Of a stretch of 64,000 nt of DNA, positions 8,802 through 20,000 are shown piece after piece (within the stretch, counting starts at the first letter, position 1; every line of letters begins with the position of its first letter). The translations under genes were made by a program, and so were the position numbers. A model generated the notes under the pieces. It was not told where the DNA came from, ran no database searches, and saw only the letters and a program-made list of their open reading frames with translations. The DNA is from Clytia hemisphaerica. Taxonomy: Eukaryota > Cnidaria > Hydrozoa > Leptothecata > Clytiidae. The stretch lies in the NCBI GenBank assembly GCA_902728285.1, contig CACVBU010001154.1:62001-126000 (forward strand), written 5' to 3'.

Positions 8802-10049
8802 ATGACGGATTTCAACATTTTGCCGAACGAGCTTCTGAAAATGGTGATATCCTACCTTGATAAAAAAGACGCTAAAAATTTTGCTCGTGTTTCCAAAAGA
8901 ATGCAAAAGTTGACTTTGGATAGACTTTGGTCAAAACCGATCTACCTGAGGTCTAAAAGTTTGAAATTCTTAAAAAGGATTTCACGTTTTCCGATTAAAG
9001 AACTCCGTGCGAAAGATTTTCGATGTTATCAGGCACAAATAGTTGAAATGGTTCCCAGTTTGAAAAGTTTAAATGTTGATATGGGATATGCTTTCATGCC
9101 CGCCCTGAACTTGACGGATTTGAAATTCCCTATCGTTGCTCATACCAGGTTAATGAAAATTTGTTCAATAAAGGATTTCAATGATCTACTTAAAGCATTG
9201 GAAACTGGATTCATCAAAGAATTAATTATTGACTCTCGTTATTTTTACACCATGCGTCTGACACCTAAACTCCTAAAAAGTTTGGTCGGTAAAGTATACA
9301 TTTCAGAAATCTCAGTAAATGCTCTCCATTTCACGGATAAGAATGTGGAAAGATTTTGTAAGATTTTTTCAACAATGAAGAAGTGTCGAATTTCTTTTCC
9401 ACCTGTACGGTTTTCGCAAGATAATGATAATTATATATTAGATGATACAGACTTAGAAAGTGACCATGAATACTTGGTTTGGAAAAAATTTTTTGCTTAC
9501 AAGTTCACTGTCAAAGACATTAAAACTTTTGCTCGCTATAATATCAAGATCTCTTTTATGTCAAGCAGTGTGCTGGGCTACAAAGACTACTATTCAGATT
9601 TATTGAAATTTATACCGGTGCTGAGACAGTTAAAATATCTAAGATGTTTTGAGCTTGAAGAGGACGCTTGTTTTAACCATTCTGAACTTGAAAGATTTTC
9701 TGGTTTACCTATTACAAATATGAAGACGAATGTATTTGAATTGAGTAGAGAGAATGTCGGCGACTTCGTGGACGCAATCTCCAAGATAAAAACACTTCAA
9801 CATATACATATGGTTTGGAATTACTATAAATTTACACCGGAAGATTTTGCACTTTTTAAAAATCTACCTGTAAAAAAGATCAATTTAACAGCTTTGGATT
9901 TGACCAAACAAAATGTCCCGAAATTTCGACAAATTATGAACGAAATGAAAATTGAAAAATTTATCTCATTGTTATCGAAGAAGAAGAAGTGGAGTTTGGG
10001 AATTCGGCTCCGTCAGTTTGGGCCCGGTGGAATTTATTGGTCCATTTAA
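8802..10049 (+). CDS. F-box protein with leucine-rich repeat-like tail (paralogue)
   Basis: A single-exon gene of 415 residues. The F-box spans about residues 6-49 (LPNELLKMVISYLDKKDAK through LWSKPIY). The following LRR-like segments (ENVERFCKIFSTM, ENVGDFVDAISKI, QNVPKFRQIMNEM) are in the same order as in the 6369 gene, and the protein ends FRQFGPGGIYWSI-like (LRQFGPGGIYWSI). The ATG is 25 nt after a TTTTCAG acceptor. AATAAA lies at 10057-10062, 8 nt past the stop. It is a presumptive SCF adaptor; the target is unknown. Tandem intact, truncated and broken copies suggest birth-and-death evolution of the family. Confidence 0.87.
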   Translation: MTDFNILPNELLKMVISYLDKKDAKNFARVSKRMQKLTLDRLWSKPIYLRSKSLKFLKRISRFPIKELRAKDFRCYQAQIVEMVPSLKSLNVDMGYAFMPALNLTDLKFPIVAHTRLMKICSIKDFNDLLKALETGFIKELIIDSRYFYTMRLTPKLLKSLVGKVYISEISVNALHFTDKNVERFCKIFSTMKKCRISFPPVRFSQDNDNYILDDTDLESDHEYLVWKKFFAYKFTVKDIKTFARYNIKISFMSSSVLGYKDYYSDLLKFIPVLRQLKYLRCFELEEDACFNHSELERFSGLPITNMKTNVFELSRENVGDFVDAISKIKTLQHIHMVWNYYKFTPEDFALFKNLPVKKINLTALDLTKQNVPKFRQIMNEMKIEKFISLLSKKKKWSLGIRLRQFGPGGIYWSI

Positions 10050-10056
10050 AAAATAG

Positions 10057-10062
10057 AATAAA
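10057..10062 (+). terminator. Polyadenylation signal AATAAA
   Basis: AATAAA lies 8 nt downstream of the F-box stop codon, the first such signal after the gene. Confidence 0.5.
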
Positions 10063-10187
10063 AACTATTACGTGTGCTATTTCAATTTATGCTACGTTTC
10101 TTTTTTTATCTTGGTCTGGAAATTGCTATGAAAAATATTTGGTATCATTTTCGCATTCTTGCGTCATGCTTGCATAGTCTGAATTTA

Positions 10188-10523
10188 GGCGAAAATAAAA
10201 AAATGTAGTGTTTCCAGAAACCGGCCGGGCAATGGGTATATCTATATGGTTCATCATAAAAAAATCAAGTTGACCGTTCAAGCTATCAAACATCGTTTGG
10301 CTAGATATTCCCTCTTGTAAATCAAGTTTTGTTCTTTAGTAGTTGATACATTAGTATTCAGGGCTTACTGCATACTGTTTGTACATAAAAGTTATCTTTA
10401 AAGTTCTATTTCAATGATTTTAAAGTTATCAAAAATAGCAAAAAAAATATTTTTTCCGGCCGGCCGCATGAGAGCTTTTTTCCTTCACCGCATTACGGAA
10501 ACACTACATTTTTTATTTTCGCC
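10188..10523. mobile_element. PIF/Harbinger-like MITE, copy 1
   Basis: The ends GGCGAAAATAAAAAAATG and CATTTTTTATTTTCGCC are flanked by TTA on both sides (10185-10187, 10524-10526). The trinucleotide TTA/TAA duplication is typical of PIF/Harbinger. GAAACCGGCCGGG-type subterminal sequence is present at both ends. The interior matches the copy at 46589-46902 (GTTGACCGTTCAAGCTATCA and TAGTTGATACATTAGTATTC are shared). Confidence 0.75.
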
Positions 10524-10562
10524 TTAGCTTGAATGATTTTATATCTCATTTTTTTAGTTCAT

Positions 10563-11018
10563 ACAGGGGATAGACGAAAATTTCCAGGGGGTAATCTGAA
10601 AATAATTCCTAAGGGGTCTAAAGAATTTTTTTTTTTCGTTTTTCCAGGGGGTAAAAATTTTTTCTAAAATTTCCCCGGCAAATTTCTAGTGGGTAAAATT
10701 CTCGTTCGAATGAATATAAAATTTTGAGAAAATAATATGAAAATTTCTATTCTTGTTTTTCATCATATGTGAAAATTTTTTTTAAAAATAACTATTGTCT
10801 AGTGAAATTCTTATTCTATAAAAAATTTTGTATGCCCATGAATATTAAGAAATATTACATTAAAGATGGCCTATATTAGGCTAAAATACATGAGTTATGT
10901 TCTCAATTTTTGAGATGAGAAATACTTTAGTTTAATTAATGATACAAATTTCCAAATTCATTTACCAGTGGATACTCCTTAAAACCTACAACTAAAAAAG
11001 GTACCCCCTATATCCTGA
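10563..11018. repeat. Motif-echo insert (TTTCCAGGGGGTAA type)
   Basis: It starts tACAGGGGATAGACG and ends near CCCCCTATATCCTGATAG. TTTCCAGGGGGTAA and degenerate forms recur three to four times. The motif is the complement of that in the insert at 30656. The right part overlaps the left end of the 10957-12120 insert, so its limits are uncertain. Confidence 0.4.
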
Positions 11019-12120
11019 TAGTCAGAGAAAACAGTAAGGGCTGAAACTTTTCTTGGTGAGTCTAGGCTACCCATGAATTTCTTCCCCAAGTATGGATTTT
11101 GTAAAAGCTGTTAAGAAAATCTTTATTGCTTCTTGAAAAAATGCAGTTTTAGCTATTTACCCTTTAAAACCTACAAAATGATTTTCTTGAATAACTTTTT
11201 ATAAAATATAGTCCTTTTGGTCTTAAATTTTTAACAGTGATTCACTGCAAAGTTACTAATGCTACAATTAGATCATTGGAACCTAAATATTTTCAAAACT
11301 GTACGTTACACTATTACACCTTAAAACCTACAAACACTGACTCCTTGCTCACACCTTACGGAAACTGTGAGATTGCAATTCAGGTGTTGAACCGTGATAA
11401 AATTGGTCAAATACTTGCTAGAAATCCATTCCCAAAACAATATTTAATTTTTTTCAGGATTTCATTGCGCCTGTTTCTTGTGAAAACTTGCTTTCACTCA
11501 CTACATTTTTGACGGATGTTACTAATATTTTTCTAAATCAAATTTGCGTGACATTTTGGTTTGCAATATATGACCATGACCATAAATAAGTATAGGTACA
11601 TAAAAGATATAGGCGTTATGACCTCTTAGATTCAATTGTGTAACCTCTAGGTTCGAAAAACTCGATTTTTTGAAGGGATTTTTGATAAAACTTTGAATAA
11701 AACTTCAACTTACGACATTTGCGATATACACGTTTTTTTTTATATAAGGAACACGTTTATAAGGAACTCGAGGCTGAAAATGGTCCAAAAAATAAGGAAT
11801 TCTTTAGGAACTGCTCAGGCTGAGAATAAGAAAACAAGTTTGAAGGAACAGTAAGAGATGGTTATCCATACTTAGCAGCTATGTAAATAAGGAACTTGAT
11901 AAGGAACTTTGAGGCTGGAATTCTCTGTAAAAATAAGGAACTCCAGGCTCAGAGCAAAGTTAAGGTTCCTTATAAAAAAAAAAAACGTGTATTTAAAATT
12001 CTTGGTATTCTTGGAAATGGTTAGGTATTTTATGAAAGTACCTATAATAAGTTTGGTGGCTAAGAGAGCTTAATACCCAACTTTACAGGTTTTAAGGGGT
12101 ATCCACTGGTAGAAAAGAAA
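10957..12120. mobile_element. Inverted-repeat insert (CCTTAAAACCTAC echo) with a nested element
   Basis: Inverted ends TTTACCAGTGGATACTCCTT and the complement (ending CCACTGGTAGAAAA) lie about 1.16 kb apart. CCTTAAAACCTACAA recurs at about 10978, 11160 (as CTTTAAAACCTACAAA) and 11312, and inverted near 12087. No transposase frame is recognisable. A second element at 11722-11997 sits inside. Confidence 0.5.
11722..11997. mobile_element. Motif-echo insert (TAAGGAAC type)
   Basis: Ends tACACG(T)n-ATAAGGAAC and GGTTCCTTAT(A)n-CGTGTa are inverted. TAAGGAAC is repeated about eight times inside, often followed by TC and GAGGCT / CAGGCT words. The ends are the same type as at 3603 but the echoed motif differs. 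It is non-coding. Confidence 0.65.
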
Positions 12121-13519
12121 AAATTAGATAATACTTTTCATCAATTTTTGTTTCGTTTTTCACCGGCTACACTGTATAATTAGAAGGGAAAGTGAAACAG
12201 CTATAAGAGTTAAGAGAGTTGTGTTAGCTGTAAAGATATTCATGAGTGGATCACGTATCAAAAATGTGCAGTCTGAACAAAAACGATTTTTGCTATTTTT
12301 TTCTGTGGGAAGAGACATTGGAAGTTAAAAAAGGGGTAAAGTTATAATTTAAAGATATTATTGATCTTGTGAAGGAAAAATTTGGACAACGTCAATAACT
12401 TTCAATATCTAAAAGTTTCAAAAAATAGTGTAACAATTAGTAGTATCATTTTGTGATCTAAATATTAGTGACCAAATTTCAACTTTCCACCAGGATTTTG
12501 GACAGTTTTTATACACTGGTCTGTAAAATACACCGGTGTCTGAGAAAACTAGATTGTTTGATTGAACGGATTGATCTTCTCAAAATATAACAATAATGCT
12601 TTGACGAAAAAAATGCTCCGTGCTATGTGAGATAACTTTGACAAAAGAGAGCATGTTTTTTTCAACTTTGCATACTGCTTTCTCTTTTGTGCATAATGTC
12701 GTAATTCTATAATCATCATTCCCCATTTTATGAAAAAATCCTAGAAAAGTGCCAAAACCTTCATTTTACTAAGATTCTTTGTAAAAATCACTTATAATAA
12801 GCTCTGGTTTACACGGCCGACTTTCTGCCCCGCCTATTATAATTGTTAAAGTAGGCAAAGAGAGGGCAAAAAGAGGACAGTTAAAATCTTTCCTAGGATA
12901 AAGATATTGCATTGACGACAAAAGAAGGCAATGCATTCACTTTAGACAACTGACTGTCTATTTTAATTAAAAATTAGAAAAGGCAGGGCAAAAAGGTTTT
13001 AGGATATCCTTCAGAGTATCACCCAACCCCACTGCTTTTTCCATCCCCGCTCTATGTTAAGCAAGTACAAATGGGGTGGCCTATAATAAAAAAAACACTA
13101 GACGTGGCTAATTAAATGACTCAATGTTGAAAAACAGCGTACCGAAATTCTTAAACTATAAAATTTTATACAAAGACGACTACTATCGATACCTCTAAAA
13201 ATACAACGAATGAAATAAATTACAAAACTTCGGAAATACTTACAAACGACCGTGAAAATGCGTAAAATTTAAAAAACCCCTATCTAAATAAATATATCGT
13301 AAATTTTATGTACAGGTGTAAAATGAATGAACAAAACTAAACGAGAGAACGGAAATTTGTTGTTTTGAAATGTGACAGATTTTTTAAATTTAAATATTGA
13401 AATCTACCTATCTATCTAGCATTATATATGATGAAAAACTCTTCAATGAACGTATATTTATTTAGACTCCAACCAAAGCAACATTTTTGAATTCGATAAA
13501 AATGTTTTTTTCCCGTCTT
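12121..13519. other. Intergenic, no gene seen
   Basis: AT-rich DNA without a recognisable gene. About 12810-13080 holds repeated GGCAAAAAG / GGCAGGGCAAAAAGG words. The 3' UTR of the TMTC2-like gene enters from the right. Confidence 0.4.
13458..13463 (-). terminator. Polyadenylation signal for the TMTC2-like gene
   Basis: AATAAA on the - strand, about 57 nt beyond the stop codon; it is the nearest such signal. Confidence 0.45.
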
Positions 13520-16500
13520 TTAACTGGAGCCATCATTATCGACGGCAGCCATTTTTAATTTCTGTCTTTGAAGTTTTTGGATATTTTCTAAAAGAAGTTT
13601 GTTACCGGGTTGAATTTCCAGTGCATCTCGATACCTTAACTCGGCTTCATCGAACTTTCCCATCAAATGTAACATTGCTCCCATGTTCAACAATGTTGTC
13701 ACATTCTGAAAAATTGAACGTTTGTTTATTGAAAAAACCCCTATAACATTTGGTCCAAGCAATTCTTTTTTAACCTTTCCTCTTGTTTTGTTCCGTCCCG
13801 AGTCTTTTCAGTTTATAAATCATTTATGCAATAATTTGGTGCAATCCTAACGTTAGCCAATGTTACCGTCCGTTACAGTGATAGTAAAGGCGGTAAAATA
13901 TGGCGGTATGGCGTTATGGCGGTATACGGGAAAAAAATCTAAACTTTTTTCGGCAAAACGCCCGTTTGCGAATTTTCTTCGGCTTTGGGCTTATTTCTTA
14001 GATAGTGTTTTGTCTTAGACTATAGCCATAGTCTACCTTAAGGGCTCTGACCATAGTCAGAAAATTGATTTTAGTATCTGAACATAAAAGTTATGTTTTA
14101 GATTCTTTAACACTTTTAACAAAGAATTGCCTTTATAAATTGCTTTTTAATCAAACCCCTTAAGAGTAATTAAGAACTTAATTGCAAAAATGACGTTATG
14201 AACTTTAAAAAGACGTTAATAATATGTTGCATCACCTTCTTTTATAAAAAGTGCTAAGTTTTAATGGGTAATTAACCTTTTTGTTTCAAACTTTTTTCAA
14301 ACTGTCCGCAAAGAATTGAACTATTTTAAATTTTGCGGAAAATTTTTCTAAAAAGATGTGTCAAAAGTTATGACTGTTTTTTAAGCAAAATCCAGATGAA
14401 AAATTGATGAAAAACCACTATTTTGAAGATTTCGAGACAAAGAAGCATTTACAAAGATTTTCCGCAAAAAATTTTATTGTTCGGTAAAAGATACTTCATC
14501 TACAGCGAAAAAATTTTCAAAATGTTTTTTCTTCGCCGAAACTAAGCTCTTCAAAGTTGAAATACTCTTCCTCGCTAAAGTCTTCATTTTCTTTTTCATC
14601 AAATTTTTTCAATGCAATTTTTTAATTTCCAGATTCAGGAATAGTTTGTCTAACAGAAAATGTATAACATGCCATAGTTTTGTTGGTTAGATTAGTCAGA
14701 AAACACATTTTAAACACGGCAATTATGAAAAATTCACTATGGTCAGAGCCCTTAACCTTTACCACGCCGAAGCCGTAAATTTACGTTCTAATATATAGCC
14801 GAAGCCGTAAATATACGTTTTTCATGGGCTGTTAAGAAAAGCCGCCCTACCGCCTTAAAGACGCCTTTAAATCCCGGGAAATGTCTTATATGACGGAGAG
14901 AAAATGTAAACAAACTATTTTCAATAGTATGAAACCACCTACTTTCGATTTTAACTGTCAAAACAAACTGGAAAATCAGGCAAAATATTCTTTTGGAAAT
15001 TATGAGCTCATTGACTGCTGTAACTAACTTTTTTATGTTTATTTAGTGGAAAATGGTTTGTTTTATTGGTTGGAAATGTTATGTATTGCTTGTTTGTAGT
15101 TTAGTCAGTGTTTGAGGTAAGTTTCTGCCTCCTTATTCTTTAGTATGACGGTACATTAAGGGTGAGGACTGGAGGCTTGTCGGCCGTCATTGACCGTCAC
15201 CGAAACCCAAGTTAAGGCTTCTGATAAGGCTGCAAAGAGTTTCAAAGTGTATGTACTATGTTATTTCTATTGCTTTCATGCTGGTTGATGATAGGAAAGT
15301 CATTTTTAGCTGTTTTTAGTGATATTTCCCATAAAAATTACCTCAAGGGGCCTCTGCCTTACGTGCCTCTGATTTACGTGGAAATTTTCTCGAAAACCAA
15401 GGTTTTCTAAAAATGAATTCTGCCTTTTCTAGTAAAGGTATGATTGTGATTTTTTGGCTAACAGTTGTAGTTATAATGGTGGAAACAATGAGCCAGAAAA
15501 TTATGGTATCGCAAATGTTCTCCCCACTTTTTTTTTAACCGAAACGTAAAATTTTGAAAAATATGACAAATTGCGTTTTGAATTTTTTTCAACTCTAAGG
15601 CAGAAGACTACTGTGTCACCATTGATAGAGGAAAATCCTTTATTTTAACATTTTTGGAAAGCAGGATAGTTGGGCTTTCCAGATTGGGCTTATTTTTTTT
15701 AATCGGTTTAGTAGATCAAAAGTTATGACGGAAAGCGTAAAACTGTCATTTTTCCCAAAACGACAAGGCGTGCACGGGGTGAAGTTCCCAGAGAGAAGGC
15801 GTGGTAAAGGTTAACATTCGAAAACAACAATCATTCAGGAATATATTTTCAGCGGAGAATTTTACCTTAGGTTCTGCTTGAAGAGCTTGTTCCAAATATC
15901 TCAACGCTTCTTCATTCTCATTTCGAATTCTAAAGAAAGTACAAGAACTTCAAAAAAACTACACTTTTTTTCGTTCAGAGGGTAAGTCAACTTTTAATGA
16001 AAAGATTTTCTTTGAATAACTTATGGAAGTTATTTTTTGGCGGGGAGCAAATGTCGTGAAAAGTATAAACTTTTGCAAGAATATAGTTAACCAAGTTAGT
16101 AACCACACCACTTCAACTGTGGTCGACAATTTCCTTAAATCTTGAAATATTCCACTAGACCCAACCTGTGGAAGGAGGAAAGCATTGATAGCGTTTGAAT
16201 ATGTTTCGGATCGACCATTAGCGCTTTCTGTAAAATTCGTATTCCATTTCGAAAATCGCCTTTCTTCTCGTAAAACGATGCTGTGAGAAACAAAGAAAAA
16301 CTGATCTAATTACTCAATATAGTCTGGACCTTGAACGGGATTTATGCTTATGAGGCTTTAGGACTGGGCAATAAATATTTGACAGAAGAAAACCTGTCCA
16401 GTGCAGATAAAAAAAAAAACCTTTATTCAGAGGAGAGGAGCTTGAATGAGATTTTTAACACCCCCTGCTGTGTTAGACTACAAAAGACAAAGTTTCGGTC

Positions 16501-17091
16501 AAGTTAATTACGATTCATGAACATCTTTAGTTGAAGCAAGGAGGGTTTCATTTCAGTTATCCCGAAAAAAAGAAGCTTTAAAGGGCGTTCATATAACGCC
16601 TAAAAACTGAAATAATAAGATATACCAAAAAGAACATAGATGTCGAGTCGATTAGGAGCTAAGCTCAATGCATGGTTCATATGCTCTTCAATCTTTTCCC
16701 AATCGATTCCGTCACCCTGAAATAAAAGAAAGTAACGTTGAGGTCATTATCGTCCAAGTATTTGCTTCATTTCATTTTTCATTTTTGGTGCCAAATATTT
16801 TGACAAATTTTCAAAACCAATTTTCAGCGTAAAATACACTTACTTTTAACAAATCTTTGGCTGATTTGCGAAAGTAAAATTCAGAAGATTTCGCGATTTT
16901 TCCGCTCGCAAAATTAATCCGATTAAGTAGTCTCAAAATGTCAGGGTGGTTACAAACCTTGATAAACTCATGTTCAGCGAGATTTTTAGCGACGGTCAGC
17001 AATGCAGGGATATGGTCAGGTTTGGAATGAAGAGCTTTGAAATACCAAACTTGTGCGTGATCATGTTTTCCTATCTCTGAATAACACTGAC
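13520..17091 (-). CDS. TMTC2: TMTC2-like exons 12-16: C-terminal TPR block and stop
   Basis: Exons 16844-17091, 16626-16716, 16166-16280, 15866-15929 and 13520-13705. Exon 12 encodes QCYSEIGKHDHAQVWYFKAL and then a stretch (VCNHPDILRLLNRINF) that fits TPR spacing poorly. Later exons restore TPRs (ASFYEKKGDFRNGIRILQKA; NEEALRYLEQALQAEP; LNMGAMLHLMGKFDEAELRY) and the protein ends KMAAVDNDGSS. I tested exon 12 for a hidden intron at AAG|GTTTGT but no in-frame acceptor follows. Confidence 0.88.
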
Positions 17092-20000
17092 CTAGAGAAT
17101 AAGAAACGAAATATCATGATACAGGAGGATACAGGAGGGAGATCGGCTTTATTAGAAAGAAGACAACAGCGTCAACAGAATCGATATCGTGAGGCTGGAA
17201 AAGCATCAAATCGACCGGATATTGTAAATTACGTAAAGGTTTTGTTTTTAAATAAAAGTGATATCGTTTGCTTACTCATCAATTTTCATCAATTTTAATT
17301 CACAAGCTTTTTCACATTAGATTGACACGGATGTGGAGCAAGATTGGTCAAAAAGAGGAAAAGAGAAACATTTTTTGCTTATATAAGCATAATAAAACAA
17401 TAGGCAGACATGAAATACGTGTCTGATATGAAACGGGAACACTTATGTAAAAATAAAACCTTTAACCCCTTGGAAATAACAGATAGATTTTTCCAATACC
17501 CCTTGATAATAGACCTTTTCATAAATTACGTCACGAATATCACTTGCCTCGTATTCAAACAATTACCATGGTGATCGTGTCTCTTGAGACATTAAATGAT
17601 TCTTTTATGAATAGAAAGTAGTTTTAATAAAATCCGCTGGGAGTTAATGACCATGGCAATAATTTCAAAACGAGGCAACTGATGTTCGTGACGAAAATTA
17701 TGAAAAGGTCTATGTATCTTCCACTTCCACTTTTCTGGAGGAAGCACTGATCTGTCTTACTACTTGTGTAAAAGAACATGATATCCGTGGAAGAATCCAA
17801 TCAACGCAAAGGAACCAATCAACAACGCGAAGACTAGGACCAAAATGAAATAATGCATGGCAACGTTTTGAAACGTGTTTGTTATTAATTCCATGAAAAA
17901 CTTTTGTCAAGTCATCTACCTATCATGTTATACATGCTGTGACACTCGTAACCATCAGGGATCTTTTGAAGAGCATCCAGAAATATATTTAGTGATTCCT
18001 TTAAAGACAAATAAATATTAACAAATAAGCAAAGCATTTAGATCATATGAAATTGAGAATTAAAGACATGCTCCTTTTATAACCATAAAGCTTATGTTGA
18101 CAAAGAATAATTAACAAGAGTTTCTAAAAGTTTATGCACGGGGAGGGTGAGAAAGTTGTTCTTTTTTCCTCTAAAGATGCTGCACAAGCATGTCAAACGT
18201 TTTCCTTTAAAACCTCGAGGGAATTAATAGAAAAAGATTTTTCAAAACAAAAAGTGTAATATAAAACTACTACTATTATCGTTAGCCACTAGATGAGAAG
18301 TTAAGTAACACCCTAAAATTGAAACAAGCGTACCTGATATTCGTTGACTTCAAAAAGAGCTTTTCCCAAATTGTAACGTATGTGACTTACTGAAAAATAA
18401 ATTCGCACCCAGTCCCTTAAAGGCCGGTCTCCACTTGCGCGCGCTGTGATCGCACTTTTTGACTTCAACCCTTTTTGCTTGGAAAAAAGATTACGTCATA
18501 AAAATGTAGCGCGCGCTGGAAAAAAAAGTTGAACACATTTCAACTTTTTTCAACCGTTACGTCAGATCGCGCCAATGGAGTTGCTTCATTTTTCTTTTGA
18601 CCAATAGCGTGGAAGCTTTGCTCGAAAATATGCGATTGAAGCGCGCGCAAGTGGAGACCGGCCTTTAGTTCGCTATTTTATGATTCTGAGAGCGCTCACG
18701 AAAGCGTGTATCGCGTCCATCAGTAAAATTAAAGAGTGGTACATGTGGCTCTGGGTAGGTACATACGAGATTGCTATCAGTTACGTTCGATAGTAATGGT
18801 TCAGTTAGCTATACCGTATAAAGCTTTCAAAAGCTATAATATCGCTTTATCATAATTTATTGGACGATGAAAAGGATCTGAGGCAGTCTATGTCTATGGT
18901 GTCTGTTTTCGTATATTTCTTAAAAGTTTAGTTGCTTGCATAAGTTGTTGTTTGTCGATGTTGTTAGTTGATGTTGTGTTGCTTTATCATAATAAATATA
19001 CCCTGACTATTGGACGTGAAAAATCAATATCAAAATATATAACCTTACATGAAGTAGCATGCTGATGCGGATCTTTCAATCCATGGTCGCTTATATCGGT
19101 GGCATTCTTAAAAACCTAAAAATACATCAATGAGCTCAATTCTTCATAGTGAACCTCCAGGTGGGTAATTTCGACCAAAGATGACCGAAAAATTTCCATA
19201 AGTCGAATAAAAAAGTTCTTGTTAATTCAAAAATAAGAAAAAACCTTCTCAAAAAATGATTCCCCTATATAGGATTCTATACAGTATCGCTAATTCGAAA
19301 CATCCTTTAGTTCGAAGTAATTCTCAGTTTCCTTCAAGGGGAAACACACAAAATGGTGAAAATAAGAACATGTTCAAGAGCATTTTTAGGCTTTAGAAAT
19401 TTGGGATGTTCTTATATCAAACGATTACTCTCAATAATTCTAAAAAATTAGACTTCCCATTCGAGTTCGAATTAGCGAGAAATCAGCAGTACCTTGATTG
19501 CGTCATGTAGTTTCTTCATACTCATATAAGTAACACCAAGGTTCAAATGAGCCGCTGAAAAAGAAAATGAAAAATAATATACGTAATGCTGTTGTCAAGA
19601 ATTCTTTGAAGCACTATAACCAATATCCAATCCTTGTCGGATTACGATTGTGAAAAACTACAATGGAGTCTCCGTGGATTCTCCATTAGACGGTGCTATC
19701 GTCCGTTTAAAAGTCAGTAAACGCGGGAACGAGTTAGGGCGTCAGGGCGGTTTACGGGAAAAAAGTGGTGGTAGAGTTTTGGAACACTGTAAACATCTCC
19801 GCCACTGCTTACACCCTCCGAATTTATCACGCCTCTCCTAAACTATTCCCTTTTTTAGTGATCTTGTGTAGACGATAGGATTGTCTAATTCTCCATGGAA
19901 TCTCATAGATTTGGTCGAGCTAAGGAAATTTCGAGTTATGGAGAGAGGTTTATAAGGCATTTTTAACTGAAGGGACGAGAAAACTTGTTCGAGTTAAGGA

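Noticed and set aside
16844-17091. Hidden intron in TMTC2 exon 12 at AAG|GTTTGT
   Set aside because: No downstream AG restores the frame, and reading straight through keeps frame to the next exon.
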